64,000 bases of DNA from positions 1,227,001 through 1,291,000 of the forward strand of contig NZ_NPJZ01000001.1 in assembly GCF_002245895.1 (NCBI RefSeq). Reading direction: 5' to 3'. Source of the DNA: Rhodococcus sp. OK302 (lineage in GTDB: Bacteria; Actinomycetota; Actinomycetes; Mycobacteriales; Mycobacteriaceae). Under the pieces are notes generated by a model, which ran no database searches, was not told where the DNA came from, and was given only the letters and a program-made list of their open reading frames with translations. How positions within the stretch are numbered: position 1 is the stretch's first letter; every line of letters starts with the position of its first letter. The translations under genes were made by a program, and so were the position numbers. Shown in pieces: positions 9,393 through 16,561 of the stretch.

Positions 9393-10472
9393 TCAGGCTT
9401 TGCTTGGATCGGGCACGCGGGAGTGTTCATGCACGAACGCGTTCCGTAGTACCCGTGAGCCGGACATCGCCGCCACGGCGCCTGCAAAGACTTCACAGAG
9501 GGTGAAAAGCAGCCTCGACGCCAGTGCGATGCCGAGTGCGACACCGGCGTCCATGAATGGTGACAGTGCCGCGACGATGACGGCTTCTCGGACGCCGATT
9601 CCGGATGGGACGACAAATACGAGGACACCCGCGCACATGCCGAGGGCGAGAGCGCCGATGCATTGGATAAGTCCGCGAATTTCGAAGCCGGCTGAACTCG
9701 ACGCGAGTAGCCACAGCTGGATGCCGTAGAGCACCCAACTTACGGCGCACCAGCCCAAGGCCAGGGCGATCTTGTGCATTGTCAGAGGCTTCTGGAGGGG
9801 TTCGCGGCGCAGTAGTCGAAGTGCGAGATTGACCAACCGAGTGAGTACCGGTGGGTAAGCGCAGAACAGTGCAATCGGGACCAGGACTATGACGCCGATG
9901 GCCGCTACCGTGCTGACCTCGAACAGAGCCGGTAGACCGAACAATCCGACAACCAGTGCGGATGTGGTGCTCAATCCCACAGTGACCAGTACTGCGACAA
10001 ATCCTGCCGCGCGGGAGACACCTGCGCGGCGTACCAGTTCGGTTTGGAGCACAAAGGCCCACACGCTGCCGGGAAGATATTTACCCAGCTGGCCGACTAG
10101 ATAGCAGCGGGCGGCGTCGAAGGCGGGGATGGGTTGTTCGAGGGCGCCGAGTGCGTGTTGCCAGGACCGCACTGCGGCGCCCATACCGAGGAAGATGAAC
10201 AGCGAAGACGCGGCCAGCGTCCACCAGTTCAGTTCGGTGATAGTGCTCTTGACCTCGGACCATTGGGATTTCACGGCGAAGATGATCGCGATGATTATCC
10301 CAACGGTGACGAGGACTTTGAATCCGTTGGCGAGGAGGCCGCGCAGAGCGTTCGGCTTGGCGCCTGCGTCGTTCGGCAAGGCACCTGCATCGTTCGGCAA
10401 GGCGACTGCGTCGTCTGGCTTCTCGGGAAGGTCGGATTCGGGGAGGTTACTCACGTGCTTACAACTTCCCAC
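9393..10472 (-). CDS. UPF0104/AglD-type flippase-like membrane protein
   Basis: A 359-residue protein with about eight membrane segments and the marks of the lysylphosphatidylglycerol-synthase-TM/AglD group: GQLGKYLPGSVW and PSGIGVREAVIVAALSPF. Relatives are proposed to flip lipid-linked sugars or act in extracytoplasmic glycosylation. Here it lies beside sugar-nucleotide genes and a polyprenyl-phosphate-sugar synthase, supporting a role in moving lipid-linked sugar across the membrane (inference). The first ~45 residues are cytoplasmic and repetitive (ALPNDAG repeated). GTG 10472 is preceded by TAATGA and seven bases, fitting a leaderless start; GTG 10451 is an alternative. Confidence 0.75.
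   Translation of the reverse strand: MGSCKHVSNLPESDLPEKPDDAVALPNDAGALPNDAGAKPNALRGLLANGFKVLVTVGIIIAIIFAVKSQWSEVKSTITELNWWTLAASSLFIFLGMGAAVRSWQHALGALEQPIPAFDAARCYLVGQLGKYLPGSVWAFVLQTELVRRAGVSRAAGFVAVLVTVGLSTTSALVVGLFGLPALFEVSTVAAIGVIVLVPIALFCAYPPVLTRLVNLALRLLRREPLQKPLTMHKIALALGWCAVSWVLYGIQLWLLASSSAGFEIRGLIQCIGALALGMCAGVLVFVVPSGIGVREAVIVAALSPFMDAGVALGIALASRLLFTLCEVFAGAVAAMSGSRVLRNAFVHEHSRVPDPSKA
10360..10422 (-). repeat. Three 21-bp tandem repeats in the flippase N-terminus
   Basis: Units 10360-10380 and 10381-10401 differ at two positions; 10402-10422 is a decayed third copy. They encode ALPNDAG-type heptapeptides in the cytoplasmic tail ahead of the first membrane segment. Confidence 0.8.
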
Positions 10473-10516
10473 CCGTACGTCATTATGCAGACGATACCAA
10501 CCGGCGCTGCAGATCC

Positions 10517-11233
10517 TTACGAGACCAGTGGCTTGTCAGCCCGTTCTTGCCACCAGGTGAAGGCTTCCTGCAGCGATGCCGGAATTGTCGACAGTCCCTC
10601 GAAGGTTCCGGCCGCGTAGATGGCAGCGACTGCGGCGATGTCCTCGTCTGCGATCCCCGAACGGCTCATGCCGACGCGGTTGACGCCCTGCAGTGACACC
10701 GGATTGCCGAAGGCCTTGGCGAAGGGCGGAACATCTTTGACCACGACTGTTCCCATACCGATCATGGATCCCGAACCGATGACGCGCCGCTGGTGGGCGA
10801 CGGTATGCATGCCCAGGTTGACGCCATCTCCGACGCTGACGTGCCCGGCAAGTGTCGTTCCGGACGAGACGACGCATCGGCTACCGACCTGCACGTCATG
10901 TTCGATTCCGACTCGGTTCATCAGGAAACAGTCGTCGCCGATTTCGGTTCGCCGCTCACTGCCTTGATGGACGGTGCTCAGTTCGCGGATGGTGGTTCGG
11001 GCGCCGATCCGGATTCCGAGGCCGGCACTGGCATCCCATGAGGTGGGGTGATGTGCGCCGAGGATTTCCGGGGGCGCTCCCAGGACGACACTCGCGCCGA
11101 TCCAGCAGTCGTCGCCGATTTCGAGGGGACCGGTCAGAACTGCATTCGGGCCGATCGTGACTCTGGTCCCTATCAGGACATCTGCACCGATCAGGGCGGT
11201 TGGGTGGATCTGGCAGTCGGAGCGTGGAGACAT
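10517..11233 (-). CDS. LpxA-like acyl-ACP:sugar-nucleotide acyltransferase
   Basis: A 238-residue left-handed beta-helix protein made of hexapeptide repeats (IGADVLIGTRVTIGPNAVL and onward). It is unusually close to LpxA: the catalytic His is His112 in IEHDVQVG, TLAGHVSVGD follows, and the helix region carries DVPPFAKAFGNP then GVNRVGM, a hallmark of LpxA rather than of generic acetyltransferases. LpxA acylates UDP-GlcNAc (or UDP-GlcNAc3N) in lipid A synthesis, which actinobacteria lack. It is divergent from a DegT aminotransferase and Gfo/Idh oxidoreductase pair that could make a 3-amino sugar nucleotide, so N-acylation of that amine is the best guess. Chain length and donor are unknown. Confidence 0.82.
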   Translation of the reverse strand: MSPRSDCQIHPTALIGADVLIGTRVTIGPNAVLTGPLEIGDDCWIGASVVLGAPPEILGAHHPTSWDASAGLGIRIGARTTIRELSTVHQGSERRTEIGDDCFLMNRVGIEHDVQVGSRCVVSSGTTLAGHVSVGDGVNLGMHTVAHQRRVIGSGSMIGMGTVVVKDVPPFAKAFGNPVSLQGVNRVGMSRSGIADEDIAAVAAIYAAGTFEGLSTIPASLQEAFTWWQERADKPLVS

Positions 11234-11331
11234 GCGGGTTCTGGAATCCTCTCGAAGTAGCGAATCGCGTTTCGATACGCTTCCTGGGTTGTCGGGACAT
11301 TTCGTTCCGGCAGCAGTCGGATGAATCTATC

Positions 11332-11336
11332 GGAGG
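11332..11336 (+). promoter_or_regulatory. Strong ribosome binding site for the DegT aminotransferase
   Basis: GGAGG is seven bases before GTG 11344 and decides this start over longer in-frame possibilities beginning inside the divergent intergenic region. The 110-bp interval 11234-11343 should hold the promoters of both divergent genes. Confidence 0.7.
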
Positions 11337-11343
11337 TAACTCA

Positions 11344-12444
11344 GTGATCGCGATATCCAGTATCTCGTTCGGAGAAGACGTCGAGCGCGAGGTGCTGGAC
11401 ACTCTGCGGTCCGGGATTGTTGCGCAGGGGCCCAAAGTGAAGCGACTCGAGGACGAGTTCGCCGCTTTGGTGGGGACCGAGCACGCGGTGGCGGTGAACA
11501 ACGGAACCACGGCTCTGATCGCGGCGCTCCAGGTGCAGGACTTGCAACCGGGCGACGAGGTTTTGACAACTCCGTTCACATTTGTCGCGACGTTGAATGC
11601 GATTCTGGAGGCCGGGGCGACGGCGAGGTTCGCCGATATCACCGAGGCAGATTTCAATCTTGATACGGCTGCTGCGGCTGCGCGGATCAATGATCGTACG
11701 AAGGTTCTGATGCCGGTGCATCTGTACGGTCAGGCCGCCGATATGGGCGCGTTGATGCCGTTGGCGAGCGAGCACGGACTGTCGGTTGTCGAGGACGCTG
11801 CGCAGGCACACGGTGCCACGTTCGACGGTCGGGGCGCCGGCAGTTTCGGGTTGGGATGTTTTTCGTTCTACGCGACGAAGAATCTGACGACCGCCGAGGG
11901 CGGAATGATCACGACCAACGACGCTGTGATTGCTGATCGACTTCGGGTACTTCGCAACCAGGGTATGCGGGCGCGTTACCAGTACGAGATGGTCGGCCAG
12001 AACTATCGGATGACGGACTTGCAGGCGAGTTTGGCTCTGCCGCAGATGGGTTCGTACATGCAGCAGGTCGAATCGCGTCGACGTAATGCGGAAGCTCTTC
12101 GCGCTGGTTTGAAAGACGTTGCCGGACTGATTCTTCCGAGCGAACTGGCCGGTCGGGGTCACGTGTGGCACCAGTTCACTCTCTTGCTGGCCGAGGATGC
12201 GCCTATCACGCGAGATCAGCTCAGTGAGCGTCTTGCTGCCAAGGACATCGGGAGCGGGATCTACTACCCGAAGGCGGTGTACGACTACGAGTGCTACCGG
12301 GAACATCCGCGGGTAATCATCGAGGAAACGCCGGTTGCCACGTCGGTAGCATCGCGATGCCTGAGCATTCCCGTCCACGCAGCATTGTCCGCAAGTGATG
12401 TCGATCAGATCGTTGCCGCAGTTCGCGGCGCTATGGAGGCCTGA
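11344..12444 (+). CDS. DegT/DnrJ/EryC1 sugar aminotransferase (GnnB-like)
   Basis: A 366-residue PLP-dependent enzyme that transfers an amino group to a keto-sugar nucleotide. Family marks are NNGTTALIAAL, TPFTFVATLNAI, PVHLYGQAADM, VEDAAQAHGA and FYATKNLTTAEGG, where Lys179 should bind PLP. The end of the protein shows the usual GIYYPKAVYDYECY and CLSIPVHAAL. It is followed two bases later by the Gfo/Idh oxidoreductase, with a GGAGG inside its own end, so the pair is translationally coupled. With that dehydrogenase making a 3-keto sugar, this enzyme would place a 3-amino group, as GnnB does in UDP-GlcNAc3N synthesis; WbpE- or FdtB-like roles remain possible. Confidence 0.88.
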   Translation: MIAISSISFGEDVEREVLDTLRSGIVAQGPKVKRLEDEFAALVGTEHAVAVNNGTTALIAALQVQDLQPGDEVLTTPFTFVATLNAILEAGATARFADITEADFNLDTAAAAARINDRTKVLMPVHLYGQAADMGALMPLASEHGLSVVEDAAQAHGATFDGRGAGSFGLGCFSFYATKNLTTAEGGMITTNDAVIADRLRVLRNQGMRARYQYEMVGQNYRMTDLQASLALPQMGSYMQQVESRRRNAEALRAGLKDVAGLILPSELAGRGHVWHQFTLLLAEDAPITRDQLSERLAAKDIGSGIYYPKAVYDYECYREHPRVIIEETPVATSVASRCLSIPVHAALSASDVDQIVAAVRGAMEA

Positions 12445-12446
12445 AA

Positions 12447-13427
12447 ATGTCTGTGAGCAAGCCACGTATTGCACTTGTCGGCTCCGGCCAGATGGGTTCG
12501 CTGCACGCGCGCGTCATCGCGCAATCGGCATTGTGCGAGTTGGATCTGCTGATCGAGCCGCGTGAGGAACAGGGCAAAGCCGTTGCCGAGCGGTTCAATA
12601 CGCGCTGGGCTGCAGATTTCGACGACCTCGACGGTATCGATGCCGTGGTGATCGCCGCTGCGACTCCCGCGCACTACGAATTGGCCGGTCGGGTACTCGA
12701 TCTGGGTAAGCCGGTTCTGGTGGAGAAGCCGCTGGCTGCGACGTACGAGCAGAGCGTTGATCTGGTGGAGCGTTCCCAGGCATCGGGTGTGCCGCTGATG
12801 TGTGGTCTGCTCGAGCGGTTCAACCCGGCGGTTCGCACGGCGCGGGAGTTCTCCGGTGATGTGTGGCAGGTCAACGGCATTCGTCATTCCCCGTTCGTAT
12901 CGCGTATTCCGACGGGTGTTGCGACGGACCTGCTGATTCACGATATCGACTTGGCGATCGGCTTTGTCGGTTCCGAACCGAGTTTGGCGAAGGGGGAGTT
13001 CGGCTACTTCCATCCGACGTCCGTGCAGAACCGGTCGGAGGATTGCGCGGATACCGTTCTGCGATTCAATTCTGGTGCGGTTGCCACGATTTCGGCGAGC
13101 CGGATCAGCCATCGTAAGATTCGTCAGTTGTCGCTGCTCGAGGCTGATCGCCTGATCGAGATCGATCTGCTTCGTCGAGGCATCACGATCTACCGCCACA
13201 TCGATGACAACATGCCTACCGATCGGGACGGCTACCAGCAGCAGACGGTTATCGAGATTCCGACGATCCGTTACAGCGAGGAGCCCCTCGCGGCGCAGCT
13301 GACGCACTTCCTCGGATTAGTGCAGGGCACGGGTGACGCCGACGGTGAGCGGGCTTCGATTCTGCCCGCTCACCGTGCGGTTCACGAGGTTACGGAGTCT
13401 GCACTCGCAGCCGCAGTTTCTTCCTGA
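12447..13427 (+). CDS. Gfo/Idh/MocA sugar-nucleotide oxidoreductase (GnnA-like)
   Basis: A 326-residue NAD(P)-dependent dehydrogenase. The Rossmann motif is VGSGQMGSLH (11-20); the catalytic Lys is Lys94 in EKP; the active-site stretch DLLIHDIDLA (161-170) carries the expected His/Asp residues. Genes of this family paired with DegT aminotransferases (GnnA, WlbA/WbpB) oxidise the C3 hydroxyl of a UDP-sugar so that the partner can aminate it. It starts two bases after the aminotransferase stop, with GGAGG seven bases upstream. Its 3' end overlaps the convergent YfhO-type gene by 46 bp. Confidence 0.85.
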   Translation: MSVSKPRIALVGSGQMGSLHARVIAQSALCELDLLIEPREEQGKAVAERFNTRWAADFDDLDGIDAVVIAAATPAHYELAGRVLDLGKPVLVEKPLAATYEQSVDLVERSQASGVPLMCGLLERFNPAVRTAREFSGDVWQVNGIRHSPFVSRIPTGVATDLLIHDIDLAIGFVGSEPSLAKGEFGYFHPTSVQNRSEDCADTVLRFNSGAVATISASRISHRKIRQLSLLEADRLIEIDLLRRGITIYRHIDDNMPTDRDGYQQQTVIEIPTIRYSEEPLAAQLTHFLGLVQGTGDADGERASILPAHRAVHEVTESALAAAVSS

Positions 13428-15592
13428 TCAGCGCGCCGGTGTCGGTATGCCCAGACGCCTTGTGACAAGGCTACGAGCAACCCGACGCCGGCGATGGTCC
13501 ATCCGAATGAGCTTCCGGGGGGACTGAATTCGATGGTGAGGGTGGAGCCGTCGGCGGCGCTCGGCGGCAGGTTCACCTGCAGTAATCCGCCGGGGCTGGC
13601 TTGGGTTTCCACTGTTTTTCCGTCGACGGTGGCGCTCCATCCGGGCCACGCGAGTAGCGCGAAGGTGACGGTGCCGGATCCGGTGTACTCGACGCTTTCG
13701 CGGGTATCCGTTGCGGCGCCGTCGCTACGGATGTCGAGTCCTTCGGTGGCTGCGGAGACCCGGCCGTCGGGCCACTGATGCCCGCTCTCACGGTGTCCGA
13801 CTGTGACACCGTGACCCGGTTCGATAGTCCAATCACTCTGCGGGAGTGCATCGAGTGAGCGCTTGCCGCCGTACGGTCCCGAGTTTTGAACGACGACGGT
13901 GTCGACACGCATCGCGTCGAGCCACGACACTCCGGTTCCGGGTGATTCTGCGAGTAGTCGATCGACGGCATCGGGGCATTTGACGCCGCCGTAGTAGTTG
14001 ATGCACAACTCTTGGACGAAGTCGTTGTAGCTGATTCCGGCGTAGCTGTTGACGGCATCGACGCCGGCAGGCTGCCAGGCGTTTCCGAAGAGAAGGTCAC
14101 CCCACTGGCCGGTCGGGTCGTCGGCGGCGATGAACTCCGGGTCTGCGATCGCGAATGTGGTTCCCTGGTAGCGATCTTCGAATTTCGATTCGAGGAAGGC
14201 GACTTGCCGCGGGAATTTCCAGGGGGTCACGTTGTAGTTGCCGGTGAACCAGAAGTTGGTCTGGGCGCTGAGAACAACGATGATTCCGGCGGCGAGGGCG
14301 CCGGCGAGGTATCGCGGTTTCCGGTAGGCCACGATCAGTGCGATGGCGGTCAAGGCCACGGTGATGACAAGCGATGCGAAGTGAATGTCGATGTCCTCGG
14401 GGACATTCGACCAGGCGAGGTAGAACTGGAGTACCAGTAGTCCTGCGGTGATGACGGCTCTGGGCCGGATGCGGTCACGGTGCAGGCCTGCGGACAGGGC
14501 TACGGCTACGGCCACGATGACGGGTAGTTGCCCGTACTCGAGCAGACGTGCCGGCCACCGGAACAGCCAGAGGTTGGACGGACCCAGCAGAAGTACGACG
14601 TAGATTCCGCCGAATGCGAGTAGCGAAACGCTGTGGCGGCCGAGCTTTTTCAGCGAACCCCACTGTATCCAGGGCGCGAGGGGGATCAGGAACCAGGCGA
14701 GGTACACAAGTGGAATCGTCATCGCGGGCACGCTGAATGCGGTTACGTATGGCTGATTGGACGGACCCGACAGGTTGATCAGATCGCCGAGATCAGGGCG
14801 CAGTGACCCGTCGTTCGATATTCCTGACTGGGTACGAACCGATACACCGGTCGTGAAGAGCAGAGGTAGGTAGACGATCAGCGACATCATGATGATTGCC
14901 GTCGCGCTGATGAGCAAGGACTTGATGCTGCGTCCGCGTTTGACGGCGATGCATTCCGCGATCACTGCGACGTAGACGACCGCGACACCGACTGCTCCGT
15001 ACGGATTGCCGGTAGTCATGGCGAGGTACCCGAACAGGATCGGTACCAACGGGTTCACACGTCCGAGAGCACTGGCGCGGGTAGACCACCACACATGCGG
15101 GATCCAGGCGAACGCAATCAGCCCGGACGCCCAACTGGAGGCATCGAAGTACAGGGTGTATCCGGCAAACGGCATAGCCAAGCCGGCGATGAATGCCATT
15201 GACCTGTTGGCGCCGTATTGCCGCGCGACGAGGTAGACGCCCACGGCAAGAATCGCCATGAACTGCATTTTGACAAGAGTGATTCCGATGGCGAGATTCG
15301 GAATGAGTGCGATGGCAACGGAATCCAGCAGGATCACGGGATTGTATGTGCCGTAGAGGGCTTCGGCGGTGACGTTGCCGCCGGCCCACAGTTCGGGAAT
15401 CAGCGTCGGCCATGAACCGGAGAGGATGCGCTCGCCGATCGTGTGCCAGCCGGGCGTGAATGCAGCAGCGCTGTCGTCCCAGTAATAGAACCACTTGTTG
15501 GAGATCAGTGGGATCGCCGCGACGACGGACACAAGGGCGGCCAGAAGTATCGGCGGTACTACACGGTGGGCAAGCGGCAGGTCAGATTTCAC
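13382..15592 (-). CDS. YfhO-family multispanning membrane protein, probable GT-C glycosyltransferase
   Basis: A 736-residue protein with about 12-13 membrane segments and an extracytoplasmic C-terminal beta-rich domain (~560-700) followed by one final membrane helix. An acidic pair in the first outside loop (KWFYYWDDSAAAF) matches the position of the catalytic acids in GT-C enzymes, which take sugars from polyprenyl-phosphate donors. YfhO of Bacillus glycosylates teichoic acid; here the acceptor is unknown. It is divergent from a polyprenyl-phosphate-sugar synthase, which would supply its donor. GTG 15592 is chosen because the longer in-frame extension to 15706 would overlap that divergent gene; this is uncertain. 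The 3' end overlaps the oxidoreductase gene by 46 bp. Confidence 0.8.
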   Translation of the reverse strand: MKSDLPLAHRVVPPILLAALVSVVAAIPLISNKWFYYWDDSAAAFTPGWHTIGERILSGSWPTLIPELWAGGNVTAEALYGTYNPVILLDSVAIALIPNLAIGITLVKMQFMAILAVGVYLVARQYGANRSMAFIAGLAMPFAGYTLYFDASSWASGLIAFAWIPHVWWSTRASALGRVNPLVPILFGYLAMTTGNPYGAVGVAVVYVAVIAECIAVKRGRSIKSLLISATAIIMMSLIVYLPLLFTTGVSVRTQSGISNDGSLRPDLGDLINLSGPSNQPYVTAFSVPAMTIPLVYLAWFLIPLAPWIQWGSLKKLGRHSVSLLAFGGIYVVLLLGPSNLWLFRWPARLLEYGQLPVIVAVAVALSAGLHRDRIRPRAVITAGLLVLQFYLAWSNVPEDIDIHFASLVITVALTAIALIVAYRKPRYLAGALAAGIIVVLSAQTNFWFTGNYNVTPWKFPRQVAFLESKFEDRYQGTTFAIADPEFIAADDPTGQWGDLLFGNAWQPAGVDAVNSYAGISYNDFVQELCINYYGGVKCPDAVDRLLAESPGTGVSWLDAMRVDTVVVQNSGPYGGKRSLDALPQSDWTIEPGHGVTVGHRESGHQWPDGRVSAATEGLDIRSDGAATDTRESVEYTGSGTVTFALLAWPGWSATVDGKTVETQASPGGLLQVNLPPSAADGSTLTIEFSPPGSSFGWTIAGVGLLVALSQGVWAYRHRRADQEETAAASADSVTS

Positions 15593-15696
15593 TATGTGCT
15601 TTCGTCGTCGAGTAGGTGGCTGGGCCGTGGCCTGTTGCTCGGAGCGTAGTATTCCGACGAGTTCGAACTGCAGTCGGGGAAGAAGGAGATCGGTAC

Positions 15697-16491
15697 GTGG
15701 TGACATCGCGGACGGAACCTGTTCGCGGGGAATCAGCTGCTCCGGAACTGTCGGTAATCATTCCTGCGTACAACTCGGGAGCGGTACTGGAATCGACGGT
15801 CAAGCAGTTTGCCGAGTACTTCAGTGGCCGTCAGGTCGAGATCATCGTCGTAGAGAACGGTTCCACCGACAACACCGCCGATGTGTGCGGTGAGTTGTCG
15901 AAAGCATGGGCGTGGCCGGGTGTGACGTTCCATCCGATGAGTAGCGACAAGGGGATGGGCGCAGCATTGCGGGCCGGAACCCTCGCCTCCCGGGGGCAGC
16001 GGGTATTGCTCACCGCTGACGATCTGCCGTTCGGTTTCGGTGACATCGAAGGCGCTGACCGCGTCATGGCGGAGCTTGGATCCATTCCTCCGGCGGTCAT
16101 CGGTTCGAAGGCGCATGCGCAGTCCGAGGTGGAGCGTGGTCTCCTGCGTGTTGTGATGACCGGCGGCTTCGCAACCCTTCGACGGGTGGTTCTGGGTACC
16201 CGGACCGGCGATCCGCAGGGAACGTTCATCGTCGACGGAACTTTGCTGCGTCGTATCGCGTCGGGACTGTCGGAACAGGGATTCCTGTTCACGACCGAAC
16301 TGGACTACGCGCTCGAATTGGCGGGAATCCGTCCTGTCGAGGTGCCGATTCGGTTGAGTGACGACCACCTTGCTCATGCGAGCCGGATTTCACCGAAAGA
16401 CGTTCTTCAGATGGCGAAGGGCTTGGTGTCCCTTCGTCGACGTAAGGCCGAGCTTCGAGATGTGGCGACGCGAGCAGCATCTGCCGGCTGA
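15697..16491 (+). CDS. GT2 glycosyltransferase, polyprenyl-phosphate-sugar synthase-like
   Basis: A 264-residue cytoplasmic GT-A enzyme resembling dolichol-phosphate-mannose or polyprenyl-phosphate-glucose synthases: SVIIPAYNSG, EIIVVENGSTDNT, DKGMGAALRAG, and a TADDLPFG motif in the metal-binding position. It lacks membrane helices. It would transfer a sugar from a nucleotide to polyprenyl phosphate, giving the donor for the divergent YfhO-type enzyme (inference). The start GTG 15697 is fixed by AAGGAG at 15683-15688, eight bases upstream. The GlfT2-like gene follows 70 bases after its stop on the same strand. Confidence 0.82.
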   Translation: MVTSRTEPVRGESAAPELSVIIPAYNSGAVLESTVKQFAEYFSGRQVEIIVVENGSTDNTADVCGELSKAWAWPGVTFHPMSSDKGMGAALRAGTLASRGQRVLLTADDLPFGFGDIEGADRVMAELGSIPPAVIGSKAHAQSEVERGLLRVVMTGGFATLRRVVLGTRTGDPQGTFIVDGTLLRRIASGLSEQGFLFTTELDYALELAGIRPVEVPIRLSDDHLAHASRISPKDVLQMAKGLVSLRRRKAELRDVATRAASAG

Positions 16492-16561
16492 GCAAGTCTC
16501 ACTGACCAGCGCAGACACCATTTCTTCGTTGTTTCGCGATACCCTGCGGGGCGTGGATACT

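Noticed and set aside
11341..12474. A 377-codon open frame antisense to the DegT aminotransferase
   Set aside because: It is the shadow of a well-supported gene and has no recognisable motif.
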